Shown: piece after piece, positions 46,653 through 57,051 of the stretch | Layout: every line of letters begins with the position of its first letter | How positions within the stretch are numbered: the first letter of the stretch is position 1 | From: Enterobacter sp. RHBSTW-00994 | GTDB lineage: Bacteria; Pseudomonadota; Gammaproteobacteria; Enterobacterales; Enterobacteriaceae | Assembly: GCF_013782625.1 (NCBI RefSeq) | Contig: NZ_CP056199.1 | Coordinates: forward strand, 2,002,588 to 2,066,587 | Reading direction: 5' to 3' | Length of the DNA: 64,000 nucleotides | Made by a program: the position numbers and the translations under genes | The notes under the pieces: generated by a model | The model's database searches: none | What the model saw: only the letters and a program-made list of their open reading frames with translations | Told to the model about the DNA's origin: nothing

Positions 46653-48012
46653 ATCGATAGACCACGACGCGGTTTCGACCTGTCTCTTTAGCCTCGTACA
46701 TCGCTTTATCGGCACATTCAACGCAATGCTCTGCTGTGACATTTGCGGATGTTGCGGTAAACACGCCCATACTGATGGTAATCGGCTCCGGGAGTTGTCC
46801 GTTGCTGCTGGCGTTGTCATAGCTGCTTAAATTTACGCGAATACGCTCTGCAACCTGACGTGCAGCCTCTGAAGGCGTATTGCTCAGGAGCAGAACAAAC
46901 TCTTCTCCCCCAATCCGCGCGGCGATGTCTTGTGGTCTTACCGAGTCCACCAGCAGGTTTGAGACAAACTGCAAGACTTTGTCTCCCTGGAGGTGTCCGT
47001 AGCAATCGTTGATTCGCTTAAAGCGGTCAAGATCGCTGACGATCACAGACACAGGTTTTGACTCTTTCGCTGTGCTGAGTGCGAGGTTTAGCGTGTCGTA
47101 AAAATAACTGCGATTGTAGAGGCGTGTAAGCGGATCGCGAATCGAGTTTTGATAAGACTGTTGGTACTTCAAATGGGAATCGCGGTAGAGATTAAAAACA
47201 TCATAAAGCAAAATGAAAATGATGAGTAATGTCGCAACCGTTTCAAATAAACGGGCGCGATACCAGGCAATATCTTCTGCATGACCACCAAATAACAGCA
47301 TGGTCAATGTCACGATATAGCAGACACATAAAAAGTTTCCGCCCACCCAAAACAGATTGCGCAGACGGGTAATAATCATCAGGGTTACTAATGTAACAAT
47401 CCATAAGATGATCAAAATGATATTGATAACCTGGCTCCAGAGAACCATAAATTGCCGGGTTTCATTATCAACTAAATCCAGCGTTAACAATGAAGAATGG
47501 CTGGAATAACACCACGCCAGCACAACCATACATACGGTAAAAAGAGATGCGACGGAAATAATTGAAACATGCGCCAGTCGTGACAGCGGAAAATCTCTGA
47601 CGGTATAAAGTACGGCTGCAACGATAATCAATACGGCCATCATGATATGGCGGAACATAAAGAAAATCATGGCGTCGTTATAATTGATGACATTGAACTG
47701 GTACAGGTCAAGCCACTCGGGAAAGCTTGCTAATGTACCGACCATGAGTAGCGTCGAGCCTGAAAAGGTAAGCGCGATGACGATAAGATACAGCCGCTTT
47801 CGGTCACACCAGTATTTCATTGCCATGAAACAGGCAATAAATAGATGAAATACGAGTAAAAAGATGGTGAGTGTCGGGAATAAGAGCGGTGAAAACGAAG
47901 GGACGAGTTCGACCAGTTCTAAAAAAGAATATTGCAATATCCCGATGACAATAATGCAACAAAGGCTAAAGTAGACATAACGGTTGTTTACATAACGACT
48001 AATCAGAATCAT
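46651..48012 (-). CDS. Membrane diguanylate cyclase (GGDEF)
   Basis: 453 residues: about seven membrane segments (residues 14-270, MASE-type sensor domain, probably MASE4-like, my inference), then a short coiled linker and a GGDEF domain from about 285. The catalytic motif is GGEEF at 368-372 (active form) with an intact inhibitory site RPQD at 359-362. It should make cyclic di-GMP from two GTP and be feedback inhibited. Not present between slyA and slyB in E. coli. No phosphodiesterase gene is adjacent. Confidence 0.9.
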   Translation of the reverse strand: MILISRYVNNRYVYFSLCCIIVIGILQYSFLELVELVPSFSPLLFPTLTIFLLVFHLFIACFMAMKYWCDRKRLYLIVIALTFSGSTLLMVGTLASFPEWLDLYQFNVINYNDAMIFFMFRHIMMAVLIIVAAVLYTVRDFPLSRLAHVSIISVASLFTVCMVVLAWCYSSHSSLLTLDLVDNETRQFMVLWSQVINIILIILWIVTLVTLMIITRLRNLFWVGGNFLCVCYIVTLTMLLFGGHAEDIAWYRARLFETVATLLIIFILLYDVFNLYRDSHLKYQQSYQNSIRDPLTRLYNRSYFYDTLNLALSTAKESKPVSVIVSDLDRFKRINDCYGHLQGDKVLQFVSNLLVDSVRPQDIAARIGGEEFVLLLSNTPSEAARQVAERIRVNLSSYDNASSNGQLPEPITISMGVFTATSANVTAEHCVECADKAMYEAKETGRNRVVVYR

Positions 48013-48179
48013 ATGTGTTTTTTTAAAAGATAATAGAGTGCATTAAAAGTAAGTTGGATTCTGACAGTCTAACGGGGTCACGAGAAAATACTTTGCGCAG
48101 GGACAATGCAGGTGGGGATTAATTAATTATATGATGAATGAATTAAGTAATTTTATTTATTTAAATGATGTTTATTGTC

Positions 48180-48209
48180 AAAGGATGTGGCTATGAAGCC
48201 ACATCCTTT
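48180..48209 (-). terminator. slyB terminator
   Basis: AAAGGATGTGGCT and AGCCACATCCTTT are perfect arms around a short loop, just after the slyB stop; TTTGAC follows on the minus strand. Confidence 0.8.
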
Positions 48210-48215
48210 ACATGA

Positions 48216-48683
48216 TTATCGTGGAGAAACAGTAACCTGACTGCCGTTGCTGGCCAGTACCACACGTTGGCCGGATGAGAACTTGGTGTTGCCTTGTTTT
48301 TGAACAACCATAATGGTGTTGCCGTCGTCTTTACGGATTTCCAGCTCTACGCCCTGGGTTTTGTTCATTGCACCCTGAACCCCCTGGCCTGCGACACCAC
48401 CAGCGACTGCGCCTGCTGCTGTTGCCAGAGAACGGCCTGTGCCACCCCCGACGGTGTTACCCAGGAAGCCGCCCAATACTGCACCACCGATTGCGCCAAT
48501 CACGTTGTTGTCATCGCCACCCTGGATCTGAACAGGACGCACATTAACAACAGTACCGTAAGTCACGTTTTGAACTTGTTTAGCTTCGGAAGCGGTGTAA
48601 ACGTCGCCAGAAAGGGAATCGTTATTCACACAACCAGCCAGAGTTAATCCAATCAGCGAAACGCCCAGTACACGTAAAATCAT
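48216..48683 (-). CDS. slyB: Outer membrane lipoprotein SlyB
   Basis: Glycine-zipper lipoprotein (155 residues) of the outer membrane, linked to envelope integrity. Lipobox LTLAGC (Cys18); glycine zipper GAIGGAVLGGFLGNTVGGGTG; C-terminal beta-rich part NTIMVVQKQGNTKFSSGQ. The upstream longer ORF is rejected. Its promoter has a PhoP box (48787-48821), matching control by PhoPQ under low magnesium. Confidence 0.97.
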   Translation of the reverse strand: MILRVLGVSLIGLTLAGCVNNDSLSGDVYTASEAKQVQNVTYGTVVNVRPVQIQGGDDNNVIGAIGGAVLGGFLGNTVGGGTGRSLATAAGAVAGGVAGQGVQGAMNKTQGVELEIRKDDGNTIMVVQKQGNTKFSSGQRVVLASNGSQVTVSPR

Positions 48684-48786
48684 TTGAATCTCCTGTTCAC
48701 CAAAAACGCTCAAGTGAGCATCCGTTATGGCTAAATTATATGGCATACCGAGCCATAGATCATATCTTTGCACTAACAATGGGAAA

Positions 48787-48821
48787 ATTGTACTTGAATT
48801 TGACTTAACGAGACATAAACA
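48787..48821 (-). promoter_or_regulatory. slyB promoter with PhoP box
   Basis: On the minus strand TGTTTA, 5 bases, CGTTAA (48805-48821), then exactly 12 bases and -10 TACAAT (48787-48792). A GTTTA direct repeat located 12 bases before the -10 is the standard PhoP-activated architecture. Confidence 0.75.
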
Positions 48822-48937
48822 AAAACGGGCAACGGTTACGTGTCTGACATTGTTAAAAAATCTTAACGCGACATAGTAAAGCATTGCGGTTTATGGTGGA
48901 GTGTTTGCCATTAGTTCACGCAACGTAAGGAATACGC

Positions 48938-50062
48938 ATGAAATCGGGTCGCTACATAGGTGTTATGTCAGGCACTAGTCTTGATGGGGTCGATGTTGTA
49001 TTGGCCGCAATAGATGAAAACATGGTGGCGCAGCAGGCAAGCCTGACCTGGCCGATTCCTGTCTCCCTCAAAGAAGATATTCTGAATATCTGCCAGGGCC
49101 AGCAACTGACACTTTCTCAACTGGGACGGCTTGATGTGCGGTTAGGCGTGTTATTTGCCGACGCGGTATTGGCGCTTATGCACAAAGAGAACCTTCAGCC
49201 TCAGGATGTGGTCGCGATTGGCTGTCATGGGCAAACGGTGTGGCATGAACCTACAGGTGAAGCGCCACACACGATGCAAATCGGTGATAACAACCAGATC
49301 GTCGCGAAAACCGGCATTACGGTTGTTGGTGACTTCCGGCGTCGTGATATCGCACTTGGTGGACAAGGTGCACCGCTCGTACCTGCTTTTCATCAGGCAC
49401 TGTTGGCACATCCGCAGGAACGTCGAATGGTGCTCAATATTGGGGGTATTGCTAATTTGTCGATGCTCATTCCAGATCAGCCTGTGCGGGGTTACGATAC
49501 CGGGCCTGGGAATATGCTGATGGATGCCTGGATATGGCGTCAATGCGGAAAACCCTACGACAAAGATGCTCTGTGGGCCTGCGAAGGAAAAGTGATTATT
49601 CCGCTGTTGCAGTCCATGTTAAGTGACCCTTATTTTTCTGCGCCAGCCCCGAAAAGCACAGGCAGAGAGTATTTCAATTATGGCTGGCTTGAGCGCCAGT
49701 TAGCACAATTCCCCGCGCTCGCCCCGCAGGATGTCCAGACCACTCTTGCTGAATTAACTGCGATATCAATTTCGGAACAAGTACTGCTCAGCGGTGGTTG
49801 CGAACGCCTGTTGGTATGCGGCGGCGGTAGCCGAAATCCGCTCGTTATGGCTCGTCTTGCCGGGTTATTGCCGGGTACAGAGGTTTCAACGACCGATGAC
49901 GCAGGGATCAGTGGCGATGATATGGAGGCACTGGCATTTGCCTGGCTTGCCTGGCGAACCGTGGCCGGATTACCCGGTAATTTACCGTCGGTGACGGGGG
50001 CGCGCGAAGCCAGTGTTCTTGGGGCGATTTTTCCTGCAAATCCACGTCATAATCAGAGTTAA
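48938..50062 (+). CDS. anmK: Anhydro-N-acetylmuramic acid kinase AnmK
   Basis: Phosphorylates and opens the 1,6-anhydro ring of anhMurNAc during peptidoglycan recycling, giving MurNAc 6-phosphate. 374 residues. [14 protein letters not shown] and LNIGGIANL are actin/ASKHA-fold phosphate loops; [10 protein letters not shown] includes catalytic-site residues. First of a co-directional set anmK, mliC, pdxH, tyrS, pdxY. Confidence 0.96.
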   Translation: MKSGRYIGVMSGTSLDGVDVVLAAIDENMVAQQASLTWPIPVSLKEDILNICQGQQLTLSQLGRLDVRLGVLFADAVLALMHKENLQPQDVVAIGCHGQTVWHEPTGEAPHTMQIGDNNQIVAKTGITVVGDFRRRDIALGGQGAPLVPAFHQALLAHPQERRMVLNIGGIANLSMLIPDQPVRGYDTGPGNMLMDAWIWRQCGKPYDKDALWACEGKVIIPLLQSMLSDPYFSAPAPKSTGREYFNYGWLERQLAQFPALAPQDVQTTLAELTAISISEQVLLSGGCERLLVCGGGSRNPLVMARLAGLLPGTEVSTTDDAGISGDDMEALAFAWLAWRTVAGLPGNLPSVTGAREASVLGAIFPANPRHNQS

Positions 50063-50157
50063 CTGAAATTCAACGCAACGTGTAACCGCTAAGATTAACA
50101 GGAAAACAGGAGGGCAACGCTGCCCTCCAGGACCAGGATCGTCTTCGGAACACGCCC

Positions 50158-50481
50158 ATGAAAAAACTCTTTCTTGTTGTTGCCCCTTTCTTACTGGCAG
50201 GATGTAGCGTCTACAACCAGTTTGTTGAACGTATGCAGACGGATACGCTCGAATACCGCTGCGATGAAAAACCGCTGACCGTTAAGCTGAACAATCCTCG
50301 TCAGGAGGCCAGTTTTGTCCTCGACAACAAACTGCTTACCCTGAAGCAGGGGATGTCGGCTTCTGGCGCACGCTATACGGACGGTATCTATGTGTTCTGG
50401 TCTAAAGGGGACAATGCGACGGTTTACAAACGTGACCGTGTGGTCCTGAACAATTGTGAGCTGCAAAATCCGAAGCGTTGA
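50158..50481 (+). CDS. mliC: Membrane-bound lysozyme inhibitor MliC (YdhA)
   Basis: Outer membrane lipoprotein that inhibits c-type lysozyme. 107 residues with signal peptide [16 protein letters not shown] (lipobox LAGC) and the MliC beta-barrel with paired Cys (YRCDEK and NNCELQ). Preceded by a GGAGGGCAAC-type hairpin in the gap after anmK, without a T-run. Likely partly co-transcribed with anmK. Confidence 0.94.
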   Translation: MKKLFLVVAPFLLAGCSVYNQFVERMQTDTLEYRCDEKPLTVKLNNPRQEASFVLDNKLLTLKQGMSASGARYTDGIYVFWSKGDNATVYKRDRVVLNNCELQNPKR

Positions 50482-50538
50482 GATTTTTACAGGGGCGGCG
50501 CACAATAGCGCCACCCATAATCAATCTCAGCTAACGCC

Positions 50539-51195
50539 ATGTCAGATAACGACGAATTGCAGCAAATTGCGCACCTGCGCCGTGAATACACCAAAGGCGG
50601 CCTGCGTCGCCAGGATCTTCCCGCCGAACCGCTGGTGCTTTTTGAGCGCTGGTTAAAACAGGCCTGTGAAGCGAAACTTGCCGATCCGACGGCAATGGTT
50701 GTGGCGACGGTTGATGAAAACGGTCAGCCATACCAGCGTATTGTCCTGCTCAAGCATTATGATGAAAAAGGGCTGGTGTTTTACACCAACCTGGGCAGCC
50801 GCAAAGCGCATCAAATCGAAAAAAACCCTCGCGTTAGCCTGCTGTTCCCGTGGCATATGCTGGAGCGTCAGGTGATGGTGACGGGGAAAGCAGAGCGCCT
50901 CTCAACGCTCGAAGTGCTGAAATATTTCCACAGCCGCCCGCGTGACAGTCAAATCGGGGCCTGGGTATCAAAACAGTCAAGCCGCATTTCTGCGCGTGGT
51001 GTGCTGGAGAGTAAATTCCTCGAGTTAAAGCAAAAATTCCAGCAGGGTGAAGTCCCACTGCCCAGTTTCTGGGGCGGATTTCGTATCCCGATCGAACAGA
51101 TGGAGTTTTGGCAGGGTGGTGAACATCGCCTGCACGACCGCTTTTTATACCAGCGTGATAATGACACGTGGAAAATCGACCGACTGGCGCCATAA
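50539..51195 (+). CDS. pdxH: Pyridoxine 5'-phosphate oxidase PdxH
   Basis: FMN enzyme that oxidises pyridoxine or pyridoxamine 5'-phosphate to pyridoxal 5'-phosphate, the last step of vitamin B6 synthesis and part of salvage. 218 residues as in E. coli. FMN/substrate segments [23 protein letters not shown] and the C-terminal [20 protein letters not shown] are intact. Pairs in function with PdxY downstream. Confidence 0.97.
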   Translation: MSDNDELQQIAHLRREYTKGGLRRQDLPAEPLVLFERWLKQACEAKLADPTAMVVATVDENGQPYQRIVLLKHYDEKGLVFYTNLGSRKAHQIEKNPRVSLLFPWHMLERQVMVTGKAERLSTLEVLKYFHSRPRDSQIGAWVSKQSSRISARGVLESKFLELKQKFQQGEVPLPSFWGGFRIPIEQMEFWQGGEHRLHDRFLYQRDNDTWKIDRLAP

Positions 51196-51215
51196 TCCCC
51201 GAAATTTGTTGTGTT

Positions 51216-51244
51216 AAGCGCTAGCGCTACGTGCGCCAGCGCTT
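51216..51244 (+). terminator. Terminator between pdxH and tyrS
   Basis: AAGCGCT-A-GCGC, loop TACG, GCGC-C-AGCGCTT with one mismatch, then TATTC. The downstream tyrS therefore probably has its own promoter. Confidence 0.7.
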
Positions 51245-51320
51245 TATTCTATGTACCTTTCGCGTTAGGCGAAAAGTCGTGTACCGACAGAGGTGCAGTC
51301 GTTTATACATGGAGAATTTG

Positions 51321-52595
51321 ATGGCAAGCAGTAACTTGATTAAACAATTGCAAGAGCGGGGTCTTGTGGCCCAGGTGACGGACGAAGAAGCGTTAGCAGA
51401 GCGACTGGCGCAAGGCCCGATCGCGCTCTATTGCGGCTTCGATCCCACCGCAGACAGCTTGCATTTGGGGCATCTTGTTCCATTGTTATGCCTGAAACGC
51501 TTCCAGGAGGCGGGTCATAAGCCTGTCGCGCTGGTGGGTGGTGCGACCGGTCTGATTGGTGACCCAAGCTTTAAAGCCGCTGAGCGTAAACTGAACACAG
51601 AAGACACCGTACAGGAGTGGGTGGACAAGATCCGCGGGCAAGTTGCGCCTTTCCTCGACTTTGACTGCGGCGACAATTCTGCGATTGCCGCAAATAACTA
51701 CGACTGGTTTGGTGGCATGAACGTGCTGACGTTCCTGCGTGATATCGGCAAGCACTTCTCTGTTAACCAGATGATCAACAAAGAAGCGGTGAAACAGCGT
51801 CTGAACCGTGATGATCAGGGTATCTCCTTTACCGAATTCTCCTACAACCTGCTCCAGGGGTATGATTTTGCCTGCCTGAACAAACTGCATGGTGTGGCGT
51901 TGCAAATTGGTGGGTCCGATCAGTGGGGGAATATTACCTCCGGTATCGATCTGACCCGTCGTTTGCACCAGAATCAGGTCTTTGGCCTGACGGTTCCACT
52001 GATCACCAAAGCTGACGGAACCAAGTTCGGTAAAACTGAAGGTGGCGCAGTATGGCTTGATCCGAAGAAAACCAGCCCGTACAAGTTCTATCAGTTCTGG
52101 ATTAACACGGCTGATGCCGATGTATATCGCTTCCTGAAGTTCTTCACCTTTATGGATATTGAAGAGATCAATGCCCTGGAAGAAGAAGACAAGAACAGCG
52201 GTAAAGCGCCTCGTGCCCAGTATGTTCTGGCCGATCAGGTCACAAAACTGGTACATGGTGAAGAGGGACTGGCTGCGGCGAAACGCATTACCGCCAGCCT
52301 GTTCAACGGCACGCTGAGCGATTTGAGTGAAGCGGACTTCGAACAGCTGGCGCAAGATGGCGTGCCGATGGTTGAGATGGAAAAAGGCGCAGACCTGATG
52401 CAAGCCCTGGTGGATTCAGAGCTTCAACCGTCCCGTGGGCAGGCCCGCAAAACGATTGCCTCAAATGCTATCACCATTAATGGCGAGAAGCAGTCCGATC
52501 CAGAATACACCTTTGTGGACAGCGATCGACTGTATGGTCGTTACACGCTGTTGCGTCGCGGTAAGAAGAATTACTGTCTGGTTTGCTGGAAGTAA
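51321..52595 (+). CDS. tyrS: Tyrosyl-tRNA synthetase TyrS
   Basis: Class I aminoacyl-tRNA synthetase charging tRNA-Tyr. 424 residues from MASSNLIKQ; the 30-residue N-terminal extension of the longest ORF is rejected. HIGH-type motif LHLGHLVP and KFGKT (KMSKS equivalent) present; C-terminal S4 RNA-binding domain ([19 protein letters not shown]). A weak TTTATACATGGAG leader sits before the ATG. Confidence 0.98.
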   Translation: MASSNLIKQLQERGLVAQVTDEEALAERLAQGPIALYCGFDPTADSLHLGHLVPLLCLKRFQEAGHKPVALVGGATGLIGDPSFKAAERKLNTEDTVQEWVDKIRGQVAPFLDFDCGDNSAIAANNYDWFGGMNVLTFLRDIGKHFSVNQMINKEAVKQRLNRDDQGISFTEFSYNLLQGYDFACLNKLHGVALQIGGSDQWGNITSGIDLTRRLHQNQVFGLTVPLITKADGTKFGKTEGGAVWLDPKKTSPYKFYQFWINTADADVYRFLKFFTFMDIEEINALEEEDKNSGKAPRAQYVLADQVTKLVHGEEGLAAAKRITASLFNGTLSDLSEADFEQLAQDGVPMVEMEKGADLMQALVDSELQPSRGQARKTIASNAITINGEKQSDPEYTFVDSDRLYGRYTLLRRGKKNYCLVCWK

Positions 52596-52608
52596 TCGAA
52601 AGTATGCA

Positions 52609-52639
52609 GGGGCGTGGGAAACCACGCCCCTTTGTTTTT
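52609..52639 (+). terminator. Hairpin between tyrS and pdxY
   Basis: GGGGCGTGG, GAAA tetraloop, CCACGCCCC, then TTTGTTTTT: a textbook intrinsic terminator. pdxY starts only 21 bases later, so pdxY must rely on readthrough or a promoter inside tyrS. Confidence 0.85.
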
Positions 52640-52660
52640 CAGGGTTGTGGTAAGCAAAAA

Positions 52661-53521
52661 ATGAAGAATATCCTCGCCATTCAGTCCCACGTTGTATTTG
52701 GACATGCTGGCAACAGCGCAGCGGAGTTTCCCATGCGTCGCCTCGGTGTCAACGTCTGGCCATTAAATACCGTTCAGTTCTCCAACCATACGCAATACGG
52801 TAAATGGACTGGCTGTGTCATGCCACCCTCTCATTTGACTGAGGTTGTGCAGGGCATTGCTGATATCGATCAGCTAAAACACTGTGATGCTGTGTTGAGT
52901 GGTTATCTGGGGTCAGCAGAGCAGGGTGAGCATATTCTTGGCATAGTCCGTCAGGTGAAAGCAGCGAATCCTGTAGCAAAATACTTTTGTGACCCGGTAA
53001 TGGGACACCCGGAGAAAGGCTGTATAGTCGCGCCCGGTGTCGCGGAATTTCACGTTCGTCATGCGCTGCCCGCCAGCGACATCATCGCCCCAAATCTGAT
53101 TGAACTGGAGATCCTCTGCGAGCATCCGGTGAATAGCGTACAAGAAGCGGTAATAGCTTCGCGCGAACTCATAGCGCAAGGTCCTGAGATTGTCCTTGTG
53201 AAACATCTGGCACGGGCCGGGTTGAGCAGGGACCGGTTTGAGATGCTGTTGGTGACAAAGGATGACGCCTGGCATATCAGCCGACCACTGGTGGATTTTG
53301 GTGCGCGTCAGCCAGTTGGCGTTGGTGATGTGACAAGTGGTCTTCTGCTGGTGAAATTACTGCAGGGGGCGTCGCTACGTGATGCACTGGAGCATGTGAC
53401 GGCTGCCGTCTTTGAGATCATGATGGCGACGAAGAATATGCAGGAATATGAGTTGCAGGTGGTTGCTGCGCAAGAGCGTATCGCGAAGCCGGAGCATTAT
53501 TTCAGTGCGACACAGTTATAA
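52661..53521 (+). CDS. pdxY: Pyridoxal kinase PdxY
   Basis: Ribokinase-like kinase for pyridoxal salvage. 286 residues from [17 protein letters not shown]; the extended frame is rejected as it runs through the tyrS stop and terminator. Conserved VYGH-type substrate site VVFGHAGN, and the phosphate loop [10 protein letters not shown] near residue 222. Ends 14 bases before a REP palindrome. Confidence 0.96.
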   Translation: MKNILAIQSHVVFGHAGNSAAEFPMRRLGVNVWPLNTVQFSNHTQYGKWTGCVMPPSHLTEVVQGIADIDQLKHCDAVLSGYLGSAEQGEHILGIVRQVKAANPVAKYFCDPVMGHPEKGCIVAPGVAEFHVRHALPASDIIAPNLIELEILCEHPVNSVQEAVIASRELIAQGPEIVLVKHLARAGLSRDRFEMLLVTKDDAWHISRPLVDFGARQPVGVGDVTSGLLLVKLLQGASLRDALEHVTAAVFEIMMATKNMQEYELQVVAAQERIAKPEHYFSATQL

Positions 53522-53534
53522 CAGTGCGCATTTT

Positions 53535-53567
53535 TTTGCCGGGTAAGCGACAGCGCCACCCGGCAAA
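53535..53567. repeat. REP-type palindrome between pdxY and gstA
   Basis: TTTGCCGGGT and ACCCGGCAAA arms around GGCGCTGTCGC, resembling an enterobacterial REP unit. A T-run on the minus strand means it can also terminate gstA. It is the only REP-like element I noticed in the window. Confidence 0.75.
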
Positions 53568-53579
53568 CGGACCACTCGT

Positions 53580-54185
53580 TTAATTCAAACCTTCCGCTTT
53601 CAGCGCTGCTGCCACCGCAGGGCGCGCAGCCACACGCTCCATATAAGATGCGATATGGTCTAACCCTTCCATGTTCAGCTTAACCGCACGCGCCCAGCGC
53701 AGAACGGTAAACAGATACGCATCCGCAATAGTGAAGCGTGCACCACAAATCCACTGGTCTTCTTTCAGCGACTCATTAATGTATTGCAGTTTTTTCTCCA
53801 GCAGAGCGCGCACTGTGGGTTTGAATTCCTCAGGCGTGTCAGGACGAAACAGTGGAGTAAAACCTTTGTGCAGTTCTGTTGCGATGAAGTTAAGCCATTC
53901 CAGCGTCTTGTAACGCGAAATACTGCCTGTTGGCGCCAGCAAGTGGCGGTCTGGCACGTTGTCAGCGAGGAATTGCATAATTGCCACGCCTTCCGTCAGC
54001 AATGTACCGTCATCCAGCAGCAGGGCGGGAACTTGCCCCTTCGGGTTGATCGCAAAGTAGTCATCGCCGTTTTCCAGGCGCTTTTTCATCAGGTCAACGC
54101 CGTCCAGCGTAAAGTCTTTGCCGCTCTCACGCAGAGTAATGTGGGAGGCAAGCGAGCAAGCACCCGGTTTATAGAACAGTTTCAT
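53580..54185 (-). CDS. gstA: Glutathione S-transferase GstA
   Basis: Beta-class glutathione transferase, 201 residues as in E. coli. N-terminal thioredoxin-like domain [16 protein letters not shown] with the Cys10 that beta-class enzymes use, [20 protein letters not shown] for glutathione binding, then the helical domain. Detoxifies electrophiles. Downstream of dtpA in E. coli order but separated from it by a terminator. Confidence 0.96.
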   Translation of the reverse strand: MKLFYKPGACSLASHITLRESGKDFTLDGVDLMKKRLENGDDYFAINPKGQVPALLLDDGTLLTEGVAIMQFLADNVPDRHLLAPTGSISRYKTLEWLNFIATELHKGFTPLFRPDTPEEFKPTVRALLEKKLQYINESLKEDQWICGARFTIADAYLFTVLRWARAVKLNMEGLDHIASYMERVAARPAVAAALKAEGLN

Positions 54186-54236
54186 CGATAACTCCTTATT
54201 GCTGAGGTTTACGCTATGTTAGTGCCCGGACGAATA

Positions 54237-54266
54237 AAAAAAAAGCCGCTAACACACGTTAGCGGC
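54237..54266 (-). terminator. dtpA terminator
   Basis: GCCGCTAAC, ACAC-type loop, GTTAGCGGC, then a run of T longer than 8 on the minus strand. Strong intrinsic terminator between dtpA and gstA. Confidence 0.9.
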
Positions 54267-54292
54267 CTATATTCAGTCGTTTCCCGATGACA

Positions 54293-55801
54293 TTAAGCTG
54301 TTGCGGTTTTAGTCGCTTTCGCTGTTTTGTCGTCGTCCTGAGTCATACGATTCAGTTTAGGTGCAGTCAGCAGCATCAGCACAGCGATAACTGCGGTCGC
54401 GATACCAATCTGCATGAATACAGTACCGTAGACATTCAGAGAGACCAGCGGGTCAGTCACGTTTTCTGGTACAGCCATCAGGTTAGCAATCTTACCTGCG
54501 ATGATTGCCGCACCGGCAGTCGTCAGGAACCAGCTGCCCATGATGAAGCCCATCAGGCGCTGTGGAACCAACTGAGCAACCATTGCCAGACCCAGACCGG
54601 ATATCATCAGTTCGCCGATAGACTGCAGAGCGTAACTCAGAATCAGCCAGTTAACCGATACGATACCCGCGTCGGTCGCAAATTTCGTACCCAACGGCAG
54701 GACCAGGAAAGCACCTGAGCACAGCACCATACCGATAGCAAACTTGTGCGGCATCGGCAGGCGGTCACCCATTTTGTTATAAATAGCGGCCAGAATCGGG
54801 CTACCAATCATAATCCAGAATGGATTCAGGGCCTGGTACTGCTCCGGCTCGAACGCGATACCCAGGATAGAGTGCTCAACGTTACGGATAGCGAAGAAGT
54901 TCAGAGACGTTGGCATCTGGCTGTACAGAACGAAGAAGATAATCGCTTCCAGCATCAGAATGAACGCAACAATCATCTTGCGACGCGCAGCACCCTGCAT
55001 TGCAAAGGCTTCTTTCGCGAAGATACACACAATACCCAGTGCAACAACACCAAGAACAGCGCGCGCAACACCCTGGTTATGTAACAGCCAGGTTGCGATT
55101 GCCGCGAGGATCACGACACCAACAATCGTTGCCAGCAGTTTGCCCACATGTACTGGCTCGAAGTCTGGTTTTGAACCGTAGTCTTTGACCCACTTTTTAC
55201 AGAAGGCAAAGTTTACAACGGTGATCAGCATACCGACAACGGACAGGGAGAAGGCGACGCTCCAGCCAAACTTAGCTGCCAGCCATGGTGTTGCCAGCAT
55301 AGAGAAGAATGAACCGATGTTCACAGACATGTAGTACATGGTGAATGCACCGTCCAGACGTGGGTCATCTTTGCTGTAGCAGGTAGAGAGCAGGGAAGAC
55401 GGGTTCGCTTTGAACAGACCGTTACCGACAGCGATAGTCGCCATACCCATATAAACCACAGCAGCATCGTGACCAGACCAGGCCACCAGTGCGTAACCAA
55501 TGGCCAGGACAATAGCACCCAGCATGATGACACGTTTAGTACCGAGAACTTTATCGCCCAGCCAACCGCCGATAGCGACCAGACCATACACCAGAGCACT
55601 GAATGAAGAAAACAGTGTGATGGAATCCGCTTCAGACATACCCAGTTGTTTTACCAGGTAAACAGCCATGATCCCTTGCAGGCCGTAATAACCAAAACGT
55701 TCCCACAGCTCAATCGTGAAGATGAGATAAAACGCTTTAGGTTGTTTAAAAGCGTTAAGACTTACGCTTTCTTCTGTTGGTTTATTGTTTGCAGTAGACA
55801 C
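54293..55801 (-). CDS. dtpA: Dipeptide/tripeptide permease A DtpA (TppB)
   Basis: Proton-coupled POT/PTR2-family importer of di- and tripeptides. 502 residues with 14 membrane segments. Proton-coupling motif [13 protein letters not shown] (ExxERFxYY) is intact in helix 1; PTR signatures [13 protein letters not shown] and [13 protein letters not shown] follow. Upstream is a 614-base region with a CRP-like site. In enterobacteria this gene responds to OmpR and to oxygen. Confidence 0.97.
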   Translation of the reverse strand: MSTANNKPTEESVSLNAFKQPKAFYLIFTIELWERFGYYGLQGIMAVYLVKQLGMSEADSITLFSSFSALVYGLVAIGGWLGDKVLGTKRVIMLGAIVLAIGYALVAWSGHDAAVVYMGMATIAVGNGLFKANPSSLLSTCYSKDDPRLDGAFTMYYMSVNIGSFFSMLATPWLAAKFGWSVAFSLSVVGMLITVVNFAFCKKWVKDYGSKPDFEPVHVGKLLATIVGVVILAAIATWLLHNQGVARAVLGVVALGIVCIFAKEAFAMQGAARRKMIVAFILMLEAIIFFVLYSQMPTSLNFFAIRNVEHSILGIAFEPEQYQALNPFWIMIGSPILAAIYNKMGDRLPMPHKFAIGMVLCSGAFLVLPLGTKFATDAGIVSVNWLILSYALQSIGELMISGLGLAMVAQLVPQRLMGFIMGSWFLTTAGAAIIAGKIANLMAVPENVTDPLVSLNVYGTVFMQIGIATAVIAVLMLLTAPKLNRMTQDDDKTAKATKTATA

Positions 55802-56219
55802 ATATACCTCTTTTTTTACATCCCATATTAACGGGGGTGTTCATCGCGTGATGGCCGAAGTCCATTCGCTTTATAGTTATATTGGGAGGGGAAACGGCGG
55901 GTAATGTTCACTATCCTGGACGTTCTGGCAATACGTTTGCAATAATCTGTTACATTTAACTGGGGCGGAATAATGCACGGGTCATACAAATGTTATTCAG
56001 CGTTAAATTTTATTGGTCGTGGATTGCTGGTTTATTTCACTGCCAGAGGCCCCATAAAATGGGTTTTTGGCGATATGTTCTGCTATAAGACCTTTGGTGT
56101 AGTGATATAGCCCATCATCTGAGAAATGTCTGGTTTTATGTGTGGTTGATGGGCGGTTAAATCTTGTCTGACAAGGGGCTAATGAAGGTTTGCACAACAA
56201 AATTCCAACATGGCGTTAT

Positions 56220-56241
56220 CAGAGTGATCGCGATCACATAT
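56220..56241. promoter_or_regulatory. CRP-like site upstream of dtpA
   Basis: AGTGA-TCGCGA-TCACA matches TGTGA-N6-TCACA at 9 of 10 half-site positions. It is about 420 bases from the dtpA start, so the regulated promoter is unclear. Confidence 0.45.
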
Positions 56242-56346
56242 GTATAGAAATTTTTGGTGATGAAAAAACAATTAACCTATTGGAGTGCTAAAACACCGAA
56301 TAATCGACACGAAAGAAGATGGCAGGAACGGACAATTAACGTTCAC

Positions 56347-56374
56347 AAGGAAGGTTTGCAGTTATACCTTCCTT
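56347..56374 (-). terminator. Hairpin after nth
   Basis: AAGGAAGGT and ACCTTCCTT arms around a 10-base loop, 42 bases after the nth stop. Tail is not T-rich. Probable end of the rsx-nth transcript. Confidence 0.5.
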
Positions 56375-56415
56375 TAGTAAGGTTTTGATAAGGGAGTAAA
56401 AAGGAAAGTAATACG

Positions 56416-57051
56416 TCAGGGATATACTTTTTCTTTAAATTCGCAGAGATCCTCGATGATACATGAGCCGCAACGCGGCTTACGTGCAATGCAGGTATAA
56501 CGGCCATGTAAGATTAACCAGTGGTGGCAGTCGACCTTAAATTCAGCAGGAACCACTTTCAGCAATTTCTCTTCGACCTGCTCAACATTTTTACCCGGCG
56601 CGAAGCGGGTACGATTACAGACGCGGAAAATATGGGTGTCAACGGCGATTGTTGGCCAGCCAAACGCAGTGTTAAGAACCACGTTGGCGGTTTTACGCCC
56701 TACGCCTGGTAGCGCCTCCAGCGCTGCACGATCTTCAGGAACAACTCCACCATGTTGCTCCAGCAAAATGCGGCAGGTCTTAATGACGTTTTCCGCTTTG
56801 CTGTTAAACAGACCGATGGTTTTGATATATGACTTCACCCCATCAACGCCTAGCTCCAGCATCGACTGCGGCGTGTTGGCAACGGGATAGAGTTTGGCGG
56901 TAGCCTTGTTGACGCTTACGTCTGTAGCCTGAGCAGAGAGCAGCACCGCGATCAACAACTCAAACGGTGAGTTGAAATTCAGTTCTGTCGTCGGGTGAGG
57001 GTTCTCATCCCGAAGCCGGGTGAGGATCGTGATGCGTTTCTCTTTGTTCAT
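56416..57051 (-). CDS. nth: Endonuclease III Nth
   Basis: Base-excision repair DNA glycosylase/AP lyase for oxidised pyrimidines. 211 residues as in E. coli. HhH motif [13 protein letters not shown] with catalytic Lys120, Asp138 in AVDTH, and the [4Fe-4S] loop C-x6-C-x2-C-x5-C ([17 protein letters not shown]). Overlaps rsxE by 4 bases, so it is the last gene of the rsx operon. Confidence 0.98.
   Translation of the reverse strand: MNKEKRITILTRLRDENPHPTTELNFNSPFELLIAVLLSAQATDVSVNKATAKLYPVANTPQSMLELGVDGVKSYIKTIGLFNSKAENVIKTCRILLEQHGGVVPEDRAALEALPGVGRKTANVVLNTAFGWPTIAVDTHIFRVCNRTRFAPGKNVEQVEEKLLKVVPAEFKVDCHHWLILHGRYTCIARKPRCGSCIIEDLCEFKEKVYP

Larger units (their letters stand above)
55802..56415. 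other. dtpA upstream region (614 bases)
   Basis: Longest gene-free stretch of the window. From dtpA outward: AT-rich promoter zone; an imperfect long inverted repeat (about 56108-56155) with arms AGCCCATCA and TGATGGGC; a CRP-like site (56220-56241); and the nth hairpin (56347-56374). A 65-residue minus-strand ORF at 56003-56200 has no coding character. Confidence 0.5.

Noticed and set aside
56003..56200. 65-codon minus-strand ORF upstream of dtpA
   Set aside because: No ribosome binding site, unusual composition and overlap with an inverted repeat; treated as non-coding.
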